Below are positions 11,876-24,880 of a DNA stretch of 64,000 nucleotides, piece after piece. The stretch's first letter is position 1; each line of letters begins with the position of its first letter. The notes beneath the pieces are model-generated. The model was given only the letters and a program-made list of their open reading frames with translations. It made no database searches and had not been told where the DNA came from. The stretch comes from Chamaea fasciata (taxonomy: Eukaryota > Chordata > Aves > Passeriformes > Sylviidae). The DNA is taken from contig JARCOQ010000015.1 in NCBI GenBank assembly GCA_029207755.1, positions 682,001 through 746,000 on the forward strand. Direction: 5' to 3'. A program made the translations under genes and the position numbers.

Positions 11876-14800
11876 CTTTCCCTCCCCTGCTCACTGCTGG
11901 TCCATCTTTGGCTCCCTCTGGGCCGTTTTCTCTCTCTCTGCTGTCCCAGCTCAGACTCCGAGGGTGCCTTTTCTGCCCATCACCTCCGTGTTTGCTCCTC
12001 CCTCTTCCACAAGGGCTGGATTCCACATTTTGGCTGAATGTTGGTGTTATTCAGAATTTTTTTTTTTTGGTCTTTCTGTAGGATTTTTTCCCTGCGCTTT
12101 CCAGCAGCTCTTTATCAAATATGATTAATCTGGGCTTGATTCTTTGGCTACTTTCCTCACTCATTTCACCGTGGGATTGAAACACGTTTATTGCAGAATC
12201 GGGGTGGGAGGAACTCTCGGTGTTGTTTATGGTTTACCTGTTCTTTGGAGAAAACACTTTCATCTCCAGCAGCACCAGACTTTTATAAACATTAACTGTG
12301 TTAATGAGAGCGAGAAAAGAAATTGCATTTGTGCCAACAGTGGGAACAAAATGTGTAATTTCTCCATTAGTCGATCAGGTTTGCTCATGTAAACAACATG
12401 ATTAAATTTGTCTGCGTGCATCGCGCTATATGAATAATAATGATCATTAAAAAGCCATGCAAGGCCCAAAGATAACAAGATTGTGTTCGGGAAGAGCTGG
12501 GAGGGGGTGGCAGCGTTGGAGCAAACAAAGCCAGACTGAATTTGTCAGTGCCAGAGCCAGCGTGGCCATCGGGGCTGCTGGGGCCGCTCAGGGGTGGCTG
12601 AATTCCCAAAGCTGGGTTTCCCCCCTCAGCCCTGTGGGGCTCTGGGATGTGGGATCAGGGCTGGAGAAAGGGATGAAACTTGCTCTGAGGGGACTTCTCT
12701 CGTGGAAAGCAATTTTACACAAGTGGAAGGCTTGAAGTTGAGGATTTCTTCTTGTTCTACACACCCTGAAACGCTTTTCAGAGCCAGGGCTCTCAGTGCT
12801 GTGCCGATGGGCAAGGGAAATGGTCACAGGGCGCATTGTCCTAACCTTTAAATAAGACTGTGGGTTGATGGTTCTGAGGCTCCTGTGTGGAACGAAGGTT
12901 CTGGCTGCTCTGCAGGAGTTCCCACAGCTCCGGTCCCGTGTCACCGTGGTCTGGGCCACTGGGAAATGGCTGTCCCGTGTTTCTGGGACCTCTGCTGCAG
13001 GCAGAACTCTCTGGAAACTGCCCAGGATCTCACGGGATGAGCTCAGCAGTCCCTCTGCTCCTGGGCACGCTGGAGCCACACGAGGCTGGGTCCTGGGGAC
13101 CCCAACACCCCAGAGGCCACCCCAGCCCTGAGAGCCCTGCCCTGGGCTCTGAGCCCTTGTCTGAGGGAAACAGCCTTCAGGAATGAAGAGCAGGGTATGA
13201 AACTGTAGCAGCACAGCATCGAAACGTGCCAGAAGTTGGTGGATATTTGCAATGGCAGCATTCAGTTAGTGCTGTTTGATGTGAGACTATCTGTGCTTCC
13301 ATCCCGGAAAACAGAAACATCACTTGAGGCTGCTTTATCCTTTTCTATGCCCAGGAGACTCCCTAGGCTGTACAGAGCCGAGATGCAAATGTGTCTGTAC
13401 GTGGTTTAGGGGCTCAGGAGCAGTGGATGGAGCCTCACCGAGGGCTCTCAGACCATCTGTGCTGCCGGAGCCGCAGCCAGGCTGGCCCAGCCCCGCGGGC
13501 ACACCGGGGCTGCGGGGTCCCTGTGTCCCCCTGTCACCCCTGTCACCCCTGGGGACCCGAGAGCCCCGCCAGAGCCCGCCCACCACACACCTCTGGAGGG
13601 TTTGTCATTCCGCTAGGAAGGAAATACCCACCCGGGTGCTCCCTGATGGATTCCCTTCCTTTAGGATGTTTACGTAAATAATGTTATTTATTTAGAAACC
13701 TGAAAGCTCCACGGATGCCTGAGGGTTTGCTGCACTGTGCAGAATTGAGATTTTCGTCAGAATTCTTCTCAAACTCTGTAACGAAAGACAGGGAAGGTGC
13801 CACAAGGACTGTGGAACACTGCAGGTTTGGGACTTCACTGAGAGCCTGGAGGAGGTTTCAGAAATCCCTGCGCTCCCGTGGAGGCGCCTTCCTGTTCGGG
13901 GCTGCCAGAACCCGAACCTGCAGAGGCCGTGATGAGTCCTACTGAGCCGGTATTAAACATACAAACAGCAAAGGCCGGGACCTCGGTCTTTAATTGTGAC
14001 TGTCAGAGGATTATTGGTGTGAGATTAGCAGTAATTACCAGCCTGTCCCCCCTGCCCGGCGGGCTCAGGCAGCAGCTCCCTCTCAGGGGGCTGTGATGTG
14101 AGGGCAGGGCCGTTCTGGCACCCTCAGCTCCCCTGCCCGGGGCGTCCAGGGCTGGCAATGTCACAGCCCTGGCCCTGCTGCTCAAACCCCCCCTTTGTGC
14201 CCTCTGTCACCTTGCCCTGCTTTGGCTGCATCTTCCCTGCGACGATGGAGCAGCCAAAGCAACCCAGCCCTCCCCAGGACGGCAGCCCACCCTGGGCTTG
14301 GGGCAGCACCCCTGCCCAGAGCTGCTGTGCTGCCCCCGTCCGTGCCCCTGGATGGGGCGGCAGCAGCCTGGGATGGAGGGAGCTGTCCCTGCCAGGGATG
14401 GGATGGGCTTTCAGGTCCCTCCACGCTGGGCTTCTGGGGCTGGAGCTGGCAGGAGGTGACCCCGGGCTGGTGCTGTGTCCTGCCTGCTGCTGTGGGGTTT
14501 TGTACCCTCCGGCGCAGCCTGGGAGGCAGCTCAGCACATCTCCACAGCAACCCCGTGAGTGCCGTAAAACCGTGCACTGTCTCCTTTGGAAGGGGTTCAT
14601 TAGGAAGATTAATGAGGTATTATTTTTCCCTCATTCACTGTCGTGATACAGAGGGGACACAGCAATTTTCCCAGCTGTGCACAGCAGCGATTGCTCCTCT
14701 CCAGGGTTCCGGCAGCGCTGCCTCGTCATCAGTTAAACTGCTCAATCTCTGCAAGTGTTATTTGTCAGCTTAATTAGCCCTAAAGGAAGCACTCGTTTTA

Positions 14801-15074
14801 AAATGAGACAACAGTTTTGTTTTTCCCCGAGAAAGACATAATGTTCTTAGCTGAGGCAACTTGTTTAAATGAAAGAGCTTTCAGGCTGGGTTTTGTATCA
14901 GCCCCAGGAATCATTTTTAGGCTGTTCCCCACCCTGAAGCCCTCGGCTTGCCTGTGCCCTGTCCCCGTGAGCCACCAGGGCCACGTCAGTGCAGGGACTG
15001 TCACCCTGCAGGGAAAGGCAGAACACCTCCAGGAGAACGCGGGGCAGGGAATCGTCCCCCTGCCAGAGCCCAGT

Positions 15075-15196
15075 TCACACAATCCCGGGTCACTGAGCCT
15101 GGAAAAGCCCTCCTGGACCATTGGGGTCCCAGCTGTGCCCAGCTCAGAGCACTGAGTGCCACCTCCAGCCCTGCCCTGGGCACCTCCAGGGGCGCT
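15075..15196 (-). mobile_element. CR1 LINE 3' end fragment (antisense)
   Basis: Plus strand reads CACTGAGCCTGGAAAAGCCC, then GTGCCACCTCCAGCCCTGCC and GGGCACCTCCAGGGG, the reverse complement of a CR1 end. Confidence 0.65.
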
Positions 15197-16892
15197 GGTT
15201 CCAGCTGGGACGTTTCCATCTATGGGTTATAGCAGAATAATTCAGAATTTCTAATTTTACTGTTCTTCCAGGGTAAAAGGTTCAAGAAGGAAGTTTGGAA
15301 AAGTCACAGAAGCCCTGACTGGGTGAGTCTGATGTTTGCCCCAGACACGTTTGGCCACAAGAATCACTTCAGCTGAAAATAGCTGGTGAGCGAGGTTTAG
15401 ACACAATTAAACCCTGTGGAAGGGGTGGAAGTTGATGAGGGGATCAACAACCAGATCTGGACCCCTATTGCCAACCCAAGGGAGAGAGCTCAATGGACTT
15501 TCTTCTTCAGAAAATCATGCCATCTTTTAAAAAATCCCAACAACCCCCCAAAAAACCATCTTTAAAAACCCCAGCTCTACCTGAACTTTCTATTTCAGTC
15601 AAGAAAACGTCTCCTCAGCTTCAGGAGCTGGGCTGCAATTAGGGTCCCAGCTCTGCATCCTTTTCTTATTTATTATTTTATCCTGTTTCTTACACTAGAT
15701 GTAACAACTGGCTTTCATTCAGGGGGTTTTATGGTGTGCTTAAAACCACCAGGTTTTCTTTCAGCTGAGATGGCTGCTCTGTGTTTTCTGTCCTGAGCAA
15801 TTATTTGCCCAGCCAGAACTGCTGTAAATGACGGTGCCATTTTCCAGTGGCACGGGCGGAGGCTGCTCTGGGGGTGTGTGGGAGAGGATGCTCTGCAAAC
15901 CAGCAGCAGCAGCAGAATCAAATTCCTGAGTTTCGGTGCCCTGGAAGGGCGATTGCTTGTTCTGAGCGGCGAGGATGGGGACATGGGAGTGCAGGGTCCT
16001 CGCTCTGCTCTGGGGCCCAGGAGTGGGCCAGGCTCTGCCTGCAGAGATCAGGAGAAGCCAAAATCCCCCTGACCACCAGCCTTTGGTGCCACCAGGAAAC
16101 GGTTGATCTGCTCCGGGCCCCTCTGGCTGAGCTCAGCTGTAACTGGGGTCTGGCCCTTCCGTGGCACTCTCGGGGCCGGGCTTCTGTTCCTCCTCTTCCT
16201 TTTTTCTCTTTTCCCCTCCTCTTGTTTAATTCCTCTCCTCCTTTTCTCCCCTGTCCGTCCCAGGCACCCAGAGCCCACCCTGGTGCCCTGCAGCCCCCAG
16301 CTGGATGTGCCGCTGGCCTCTGGGTCAGCTCCCCCCATCACCGTGCCGCTAATTGCTTTAACCATGCGTTCATTCGCATCGGAGATGTGACGCCGGTGCG
16401 ATTTAATTGAAAGGATCGATAACTCGTTAACACCTTAGTGCTGCACCTACGCGTGCCGGCGCCTTCATCTCCCGTGCTGCAGGGGCTGTGCTGGAGGCAG
16501 CGTGGGCAGAGAACCATCAGAAGGGAGTTATTGACTCACCCCTGTCTCTATTCAGATTACGGCCCCTTCTCCTGGGGCCGGGCAGGGCTCAAAGGGCCCT
16601 GGTCGTGTTCAGTCTTTGTTTTCACCCGAGACAGCAACCCCCCTGGGGGTCTGTGCAAATCCCGGCTCTGCTCAGCCCGTGGGGAGCAGTGGGGAACCAA
16701 ACCTGCAGTGAGTGCCACGGTTCTGGGCACAGCCAGCAGCTCCGGCAGCACCCCCGGGTGTCAGGGACGAGGTGTCCCCTCCTGCCCGCGTACCTGGGCA
16801 GCCAGCCCTGCTTTGGGCTCCGTGTCTGCCCCACCGGGCTGTGCCAGGGCCTGGGGAGGGCTCTGACCCCCCCTGGGCTCTGCGGGGTGGGG

Positions 16893-16927
16893 ATGTCTGT
16901 GTGTCTGTCTGTCTGTCCGTGTGTGCA
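16893..16927. repeat. Short TGTC/TG microsatellite
   Basis: Run of TGTGTCTGTCTGTCTG followed by TCCGTGTGTG. Confidence 0.85.
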
Positions 16928-17282
16928 CACCAGCAGCACAGTGTGTGGTATTGCTCGTGGGGACAGATGGGAGCAGCAGCAGGGACAACTGGAAACCTTC
17001 CAAGCACTTACATGAGAACGGAGCTGCAGGAAGAGCCTTTCTGAAAATGCCTTTATTCCTCGGTGGATACAGCACTCCCATTACTGGTGTCTTCCCATGC
17101 ATCAGTTGGTGCAGCCTTTAATTGAATTATCCCCGGCTGATGGAAAGGCACAGTCCCAGGCACAGCCTGGTGCTGCCAGCCGGAGCCTGGACAGCACTGG
17201 GGACCTTGGCTGGGCCCTGCGCAGGGGCAGCTCCCCCAAAACAGCAGCACCACAGCGGGCACAGAGGGGTCCCTGGCACTGA

Positions 17283-17622
17283 TGGGCTGGGCAGTGTGTC
17301 TGTCTGTCCTGGGCAGTGTGTCTGTCTGTGCTGGGCAGTGTGTCTGTCTGTGCTGGGCAGTGTGTCTGTCCTGGCTGGGCAGTGTGTCTGTGCTGGGCAG
17401 TGTGTCCAGCCTGGCTGGGCAGTGTGTCTGTCTGTGCTGGGCAGTGTGTCCAGCCTGGCTGGGCAGTGTGTCCAGCCTGGCTGGGCAGTGTGTCTGTGCT
17501 GGGCAGTGTGTCCAGCCTGGCTGGGCAGTGTGTCTGTGCTGGGCAGTGCGTCCAGCCTGACAGTGTGTCTGTCCTGGGCAGTGTGTCCAGCCTGGCAGTG
17601 TGTCCAGCTGGGCAGTGTCCCC
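17283..17622. repeat. ~20-bp minisatellite (GGCAGTGTGTC unit)
   Basis: About 17 copies built on CTGGGCAGTGTGTC followed by either TGTCTGTG or CAGCCTGG, so two unit types are mixed. Confidence 0.95.
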
Positions 17623-19084
17623 TGTGTCCCCTTGGATCCCCCCGTGCAGAACCAGCCCATCATGGACAAGATGTGCCACAAGGAACGTGCTCAGGTACCG
17701 CGGGCTCAGGGAGGAGGAGTTTAAGAAGACTTTTATCCCAGTTATTATGATTTTACTTTTAGGGGTTTTTACTTTCCCAGTTCAGGGAAATACTTTAGGA
17801 AAAAGCTCATCCACACGTGCCCCAACGGAAGCCGATTTTGCATTCTGTTGGACCCCATTTTCCACATTCCCCATCACACTGCTCGAGCTCCAGGGCCCAC
17901 AGGAGATCCCTCAGGGGTGCACCCCATTGCCAGGATCAGCTCCCCAAGCTACAGGCACGTTAATGATGATTCTTTATTAATAACCCGCCCTCACCAACGC
18001 ACAGAGCTTTTCATTTCCATGGTGCTCTCCCTACATTAACCAATAAATCTCCACAGAATCCCAGGGAGAGTGGGAAGTGCTGTTATTCTTGTTTTATGGG
18101 TGGCAAAATGAGATGCAGAGAGGTTAATAGCAAGTCTAATTGGACAATAATTACCCACTTACCACACTGAAAATTAAGAAATAATCCTCCCATTGTCATT
18201 ACATCAGCAGAACGAGGCGAGAGCAGCGTTCACCTCCTCCCCATCCCACCATTTAGCCAAACAGCTGACATGCAAATGAAAGCAAAGGAAGCACAAGAGC
18301 AGATAAATAAATTGTTCTTTCCTTGTTTAACATCTATTTCGCACCACTGAGTCACTCAGGATAGAAGAAAATTATTAAATTTTCTCTGGAATCTATTAGG
18401 ACATGACAAAACAAAGGCAAGCTCCATTTGTAGAGCACATCTGTTGGAAGAGAAATGGAAGAAATAGGATTTAGTTACTGCTGTGGACTGGTTTCACTTC
18501 ATTTTTCTGGGGGGGGAAAGGTAGGATAGAAATTTCTCCCTTGGAAAAGACCAGTGCTCTGAAAATTCTGCTTCTCCTTATGTTTTGTCTTTCCTCTACC
18601 AAGCAAGTTAAGACCATTAATGGCACCCCCTGTATTGATTTAATACCCTGAGTATTGGATCTTCACTGACTCAGTTTACAAGGGGAGTTTTTTCTTCCAA
18701 GCCAGCACTAAGAAGCAGTTTTGATATGCAGTGAAACTCCAATTTCAGTGTTATGAATGGAAGGGAATCATAAGACACATTGGAGAAAATGTTTTGTTTC
18801 ATTTTGGGCTAGCATTTGAATTGAGGTCTTCTTTTCCTTTCCAGCTTTTCAACAAAAATAACTGTTTGGAAGATGACGCTTATTTGTAGTGAAATGGGCT
18901 GATTTAGGATTCCCATGGGAAATGAGGAATTCAGCTGGAATTTTGATTTCAGTGGCTGGGGGGCCTCAGCACACACCAAAGGTGAGCCAGGCCCTGGCTG
19001 TGCAGTGGGAGCTGCCAGTGAATCCTTCCATCATTGCAGGTGATGTGACCGCGAAATGGTCTTTGTGACTTCCCTGGGTGACTC
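17623..19084. other. AT-rich single-copy block
   Basis: 17980-18900 is long, AT-rich and repeat-free. It includes CAGCTGACATGCAAATGA (18262-18279), an E-box next to a perfect octamer. No open frame of note, so a non-coding conserved element is the likeliest content. Confidence 0.5.
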
Positions 19085-19395
19085 CACGTAATCCCTCAGG
19101 GAACATGTTGGAGCACCTGCTCTGGGGCAGCCTGGCGTGGGAAGGGCTGCGGGCAGCGAGGAGCTTCAAAACTCATCTCATCCCACCCCTGCCATGGCAG
19201 GGACACCTTCCACTGCCCCAGGCTGCTCCAAACCCATCCAGCCTGGGACACTGCCAGGGATCCAGGGGAGCCACAGCTGCTCTGGGCACCTGTGCCAGGG
19301 CCTCAACACCCTGCCAGGGAACAATTCCTGCCCCAAATCCCATCCAGCCCTGCCCTGGGCGGTGGGAGCCATTCCCTGTGTCCTACGTGTAAGAG
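19085..19395 (-). mobile_element. CR1 LINE 3' end fragment (antisense)
   Basis: Plus strand has CTGCCATGGCAGGGACACCT, CCAGGCTGCTCCAAACCCAT, CAGCTGCTCTGGGCACCTGT and GCCATTCCCTGTGTCCT, typical of antisense songbird CR1 copies. Confidence 0.8.
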
Positions 19396-19528
19396 CTAAT
19401 AACCAGTGACTGTAAAAACCCGGGCACTCAAAGCATTGGAGGGTTTTTTTCAAACTTTATCTGTGAATTAATTTGAAAATGTGGGTCAAGCCCTGAGGCC
19501 TCCTTTGAAAGGCTGAGTGCCGTGAGCA

Positions 19529-20042
19529 AAGTTACCTGTGGGGATGGCCCAGGTGGGCAGAGTTACCTGCAGGGATGGCCCAGGTGGCCCCAGGTGGGCA
19601 GAGTTACCTGCGGGGATGGCCCAGGTGGCCCCAGGTGGGCAGAGTTACCTGCGGGGATGGCCCAGGTGGGCAGAGTTACCTGCGGGGATGGCCCAGGTGG
19701 CCCCAGGTGGGCAGTGTTACCTGTGGGGATGGCCCAGGTGGGCAGAGTTACCTGCGGGGATGGCCCAGGTGGCCCCAGGTGGGCAGTGTTACCTGCGGGG
19801 ATGGCCCAGGTGGCCCCAGGTGGGCAGAGTTACCTGCGGGGATGGCCCAGGTGGGCAGAGTTACCTGCGGGGATGGCCCAGGTGGCCCCAGGTGGGCAGT
19901 GTTACCTGCGGGGATGGCCCAGGTGGGCAGAGTTACCTGCGGGGATGGCCCAGGTGGCCCCAGGTGGGCAGTGTTACCTGCGGGGATGGCCCAGGTGGGC
20001 AGAGTTACCTGCAGGGATGGCCCAGGTGGCCCCAGGTGGGCA
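19529..20042. repeat. 32/42-bp compound minisatellite
   Basis: Units contain GCAGAGTTACCTGCGGGGAT then GGCCCAGGTGG, with or without an extra GCCCCAGGTGG block, so 32- and 42-bp units alternate. The minus strand shows CCCGCAG|GTAACT in each unit, matching a 5' splice site at most positions but with C at +5. Confidence 0.95.
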
Positions 20043-21484
20043 GAGCAGCGGCTGCAGGAGCAGCTGGGATCTCTCCACCCGCTGAAGCACCGGGGTGCTG
20101 TTGCTCCAACAGAGCTGTTTGCGTGGGTGGGCTGTGATCAGCACTGCTGAATTTATTTGGGAACGAAACTTCTGAAATTCAAAAGCAACAGAAAGGCATT
20201 TTGCAGGTTTTTTCAGAAGTCTGCAACACCCAGTACAGAATCGTCGTCTGTGTCTGGTGGTGAATTCTGTGGCACAGACATCACTCCAGATTAAACCCCA
20301 TAAAGGCGATCGATAAATCTGCAGAAATCCAGGAGCTGCAATTAAATTCTCTAGAGCTGCTCTCTAAGTCCACAAATTGGGAGCTCAGAAAGGACCTCTG
20401 CCTCTTGATGCATCATTTTTTTGCTGTGAACGCTATTCCTAATGAAAAACGATGGCAAACAAAAATAGATTTTCTGTCATGGGGGTAATTGTTCTTTTTC
20501 TTAGTGCACTCCAAATATTTCTGTAAAGCATCATCTGCTCCTTAAACACATATTGTAGAACATCAATGGAAGTCAATAGCTTTTGTCAATGAGTAAAATA
20601 TTAGAAGTAATGAGCTGACCTGTTTCTTATTTAGCTATTGATCCTGCCTCTCTCCTGGTTTGTTTGCCTGGAACGTGCAACGTTTGGGATTTGCTTTTAG
20701 AGTCAGGCAGAAGAGCCCAAGCCGACCCTGTGCTCTGAGGGGTTTATCCCACGGTCACTCCCGTGCCGATGGGGGAATTAAATTATTCCGAAATTGCCTT
20801 GAGTAAAACAATCAATGAGGCGCTGGAAGGTGTAGGGGCTTCTGCTGATTCCATTTGCACTGATGCTGCTCTTAGTGGGGAAATGGTAGTTTTGGTGTAT
20901 GGATTTTAATTAAGGCTGCAAACAACCTCTCGGAGATACAACCAAGATTGGAGGGGAAAATTAATTTTTGTGAGTCTGAGCTGCCTGTTCGAGTAATTGT
21001 GAAGATCAAAAATGGAACTGGGGACTGAAGATACTAGATTAAATAAACAATGGAGCATTTTAAGTTATATTCAGCGCTGCTGCAAGTGAAGCGAGCGAGT
21101 GGCTGGCACAGGAGGGGAGGGGGAGAGGCGGTTGTTGCACCTTTGGTCACGCTGCCGAGGCCTGCCCCGCGCCGTTCACCCTGACGGGATTACCCCGATG
21201 TGCTCCTGGGGATGCTCCTGGATGGGGCTGCCCCGGGAGCCGCGGCTCGGTGCAAATGCAATTCCTTCCCCGAGGGCTGCGGGGTCCGGCGCCGCTGCCC
21301 AGGGGAGCCCCAGTCCCGCGGGGATTCTGGGGTGCGGGTGGCACCTGGGGACAGGGGCAGGGGTGGCCCTGGCACTGCTGGGGGTGCTGGCACCCGAGGC
21401 TCCCGGGGGGCTTTTCCAGCCTGCCTGTCCCCTGTGCCCCCCATCCCCATCAGGTACCCCCGAGCAGCCCAGGGGTGAGCTGAG
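20043..21484. other. AT-rich single-copy block, then CpG-rich shoulder
   Basis: 20130-21090 is AT-rich and repeat-free. 21120-21320 is moderately CpG-rich (GCCCCGCGCCGTTCACCC and neighbours). No exon recognised. Confidence 0.5.
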
Positions 21485-21762
21485 GGACCCCAAACCCACA
21501 GGGGGACCCCAAACCCACAGGGGGGGACCCCAACCCACAGGGGGGGACTCCAACCCACAGGGGGGGACCCCAACCCACAGGGGGACCCCAAACCCACAGG
21601 GGGGGACCCCAAACCCACAGGGGGGGACTCCAACCCACAGGGGGGGACCCCAACCCACAGGGGGGGACCCAAACGCACAGGGGGACCCCAAACCCACAGG
21701 GGGGGACCCCAACCCACAGGGGGGGACCCCAACCCACAGGGGATGACCCAAACGCACAGGGG
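21485..21762. repeat. ~19-bp G-run minisatellite
   Basis: About 14 copies of AACCCACAGGGGGGGACCCC-type units, with variants carrying GACTCC or AAACGC. The plus strand carries G5-G7 runs at regular spacing, so quadruplex formation is plausible. Confidence 0.95.
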
Positions 21763-21905
21763 TGAGCAGGAGCTGGGGGGGCTCAGGGGGTGAGTGGCCC
21801 CATGGGCTCTGGGCGTCCCTGATGTGGAGGATGCTCTCCCTGCAGAGGGGATGGAATTCCTCCGGGATGCTGCCGGAGCCAGCTCAGCACAGGAACAGCC
21901 CCTGC

Positions 21906-22201
21906 ACCCGGGGCAGGTCCCCGAGCACCCGGGCAGGTCCCTGAGCACCTGGGGCAGGTCCCCGAGCACCCGGGGCAGGTCCCCGAGCACCTGGGGCAGG
22001 TCCCCGAGCACCTGGGGCAGGTCCCCGAGCACCCAGGGCAGGTCCCCGAGCACCCGGGGCAGGTCCCCGAGCACCTGGGGCAGGTCCCCGAGCACCTGGG
22101 GCAGGTCCCCGAGCACCCAGGGCAGGTCCCTGAGCACCCGGGGCAGGTCCCCGAGCACCTGGGGCAGGTCCCTGAGCCCCTGGGGCAGGTCCCTGAGCCT
22201 G
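21906..22201. repeat. 21-bp minisatellite
   Basis: About 14 copies of GGTCCCCGAGCACCTGGGGCA with C/T variants. It starts about 145 bases after the previous, unrelated array. Confidence 0.96.
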
Positions 22202-22687
22202 CCGGAGGCAGCGCTGGGAAGCCAGGCTTGTAAACATCCGACAAGAACACGCCTTTCTAATCAATATTGAAAGGCTCCCTTCCCAGAATTCGGGTCCTGG
22301 CGCTGGTTCCAGCCTGCCTCTCGTCGAGTGATTGATTTCTTTATTTTCTTCTCTCCTGCCAGCCCCCGGGAATGTGATCGAGTTAGATCTCGAGATCCTT
22401 AAAAGTGCAGGGACTTTATCAGGGGAGGAGGGGAGGATCAGGGTGGAGGCAGGGCTGGGCTGTCCCGTCCCCCAGGCTGGGCACTTGTGGGTCCTGCAGG
22501 ACAGAGAAATGCTGGAAGTGTCCTTTGTTCTGCTGGAAAGGGGCTGGGGAAGGGCTGTGAGGGGAGGGGGGTTTGTGCAGGGACATCCCTGAGGGTTATG
22601 CTAAACACCAATACGTAGTTAAAGTATTTTGAAAAGCTGCACTAAGCTCAGTTAAAATGATGGTTATCTCACCAGAAAGTTGTCAGC

Positions 22688-22688
22688 A

Positions 22689-22724
<36 letters not shown>

Positions 22725-22750
22725 AATAATATTTATTATTATTAATTTTA
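22688..22750. repeat. ATT trinucleotide microsatellite
   Basis: (ATT)n of about 11 units, turning into AATAATAAT and back, so the tract contains a small inverted repeat. Confidence 0.95.
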
Positions 22751-24717
22751 CCAAAACTTTTATGCATTTATATGCCAGGATTGTTTTTTATGCCTCACAG
22801 GAATCAGAAATATTTTTAGTGGATTTTCATTTTTCCTTGGGTGGAAGGCCGGGGTGTGATTCTGGGTTAACCCTTTTCCTGCTGGTACAGACGGTGCCTC
22901 AGCGACAGCAGCCGCCACACCTTGTCTTGGCCAGCCTGGACCTGCTCCAGCAGTGTGCAAACCAGCTCAGCCGCACGCTGCTGCCAGGCACTGCAGGAAT
23001 GTCCCACGGACAGAAGGGATAAGGTGACTCGTTGGGGCTTTGGACTCCCTCCCATCTGCTGGCAAGGTAAAGTCTCTCCTAATGTTGCAGAAACTTTCAA
23101 ATCCCCGGCAGAAATTGTGTGTGAAGTGGGGGAGTTATTGACAGTTTAGCAGCGATGGAGCAGGAGAGAGAGTAAATGTTAAATGCGCTTTACTATCCAA
23201 CAAAATTTCAGTTTATGGCATCCCAATACATCAAGAAATGTTGCTCGTTTCTGGCCAGGAAAATGTCATTCATTTTGCTATTCATACTGCCTGGAAAAAA
23301 TAACTGTGGTGCTCATGGTTATTTACACCCCCAGCTCCTGGGAAAGGCTTTCCCACCTTCCCTCGGGGTCTGCTGGAGAATTCCTGCTCCTTCCCAGCGG
23401 TGCTGCTGTGCTGGGGCTCAGCCCGGGGTGCCAGGCCAGAACTGTCCCCTCGACCTCAGCTCCAGCAGGGGCCCCCTCCCCTTTTCCCACATTAAATTTA
23501 ACACACTTTTCACATTTGACACGAGGCTGCGAAGGAACAGATCAGCCCAGAAATTTCAATTATCCCTAATCCCAACGAGATCATGACCGAGCAAGCAAAC
23601 CTCCTCACGTTCCCCAGAGGCCAGCTGGCAGGAGCAGCCTCTCCAAAAGTGAATTCCAGCAGGTGCCTGAAGGAAATGGCCCAGGACGGCTCCCTCAGCC
23701 CTGCAGGAGCTCCCGGTCACTGGCCAAGGCTGCTCTCACTCCCGCGGGGCGGATGAGTGCAAAGCTCTCTCCCCACAGTGATTATTTGGTTTCCAGTGCC
23801 CTGATAAAGGCACCTGCAGGATTTCAGCACTCACAGCTGCTCCAGGCAGTGGCAGCAGGGCAGGGCTGGCATTTTGCTGCCCCTGATCTGGGGTGTTCTC
23901 AGTCTTGGTCTGACGTTTCTTACCCGAGCCTGCTTTAGACCAGAAGCCAAGTCAATGCCGTGGGCTTTGGTGTCCCCTGTGTGCCAGGTGCCCTGCTCCA
24001 GACAGGGGGAATCCAGACAAAATGACAAATTCTGGTGTGTGTTTGTCTCCTGGAGCAGATCCCGGCTAGGGACTGTAAAACCACGATAAGTGAAGCACAA
24101 TGCCCTCTCTGGAAGGCTTTGCAGGCACGTCCCCTGTGCCCCCAGCCCCGTGGGATGGGGACATGGTGAGTCCCTTGGCTGTGACAGGGTTCTCCTCTGG
24201 GAGCTGTGCAGGGAAACGTGGCTGACAAGGTTCACTCACGGATTGAGCGCCTGGGAGTGTTGCTGGCAATTACTGGAGTGAGATAAAAGTGTTCCAGGAA
24301 GGAGCCAACAACCCCTCCAAGGGTGCAGGGGAGTATCCTGGTTTTACAGCTGCACACAGCATCCATCAAAATGCCACCTGCACACCCTGGCTGTACCTGG
24401 AGTTCCACACATCCCCTGAGCCTACAGCATGCATAAAATGCACTTCTAATGAAGCAGGCTCTGTCTGTGGATCCAGGAGGCTTAACGAGAGAAGTGCAGA
24501 ACGCGTGTGTCCACAGCCTGCTCACAACAGAGCAAAAGGGGTTCCTTTCAGCAGAGCCACCAGCTTTAATTTGCACAGCTTAGTGGGTGGTGCTCCAAAG
24601 TGCTCAGCCTGAGTTCAGGTGCTCTCAGGAGTATTTTGGGGCTCTGCAGGTCCTTGTAGGGCGATAAGTAACACTGGGCAGGCTGAGGAAAGGCAGCTGT
24701 TGTTGGAGGTGTGTGCA

Positions 24718-24880
24718 CAGAGTCGATCCCAGACTGGTTTGGGCTGGGAGGGACCTTAAAGCTCCTCCAGTTCCACCCCTGCCGTGGGCAGGGACCCTCC
24801 CACCAGGCCAGGCTGCTCCAAGCCCTGTCCAGCCTGGTGCCCTCTGCAGAGGCCACGGCCAGCCCCGAGCCCTCAGCTCT
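24718..24880 (-). mobile_element. CR1 LINE 3' end fragment (antisense)
   Basis: TGGGCTGGGAGGGACCTTAA, CCACCCCTGCCGTGGGCAGG and AGGCTGCTCCAAGCCCTGTC match the antisense CR1 end. Confidence 0.8.

Larger units (their letters stand above)
11876..17282. other. Single-copy intergenic sequence with AT-rich blocks
   Basis: 12080-12480 is AT-rich with TGATTAATCTGG, GTAAACA (12389-12395, Forkhead-type) and GATTAAATTTG. 14560-14910 is another AT-rich block. An octamer ATGCAAAT lies at 13383-13390. 16340-16440 contains CGATAACTCGTTAAC and TGCGATTTAATTG. No gene seen. Confidence 0.55.

Noticed and set aside
11406..12128. Cys/Val-rich and His/Thr-rich frames resembling cysteine-rich proteins
   Set aside because: Direct translation of the TG-rich microsatellite.
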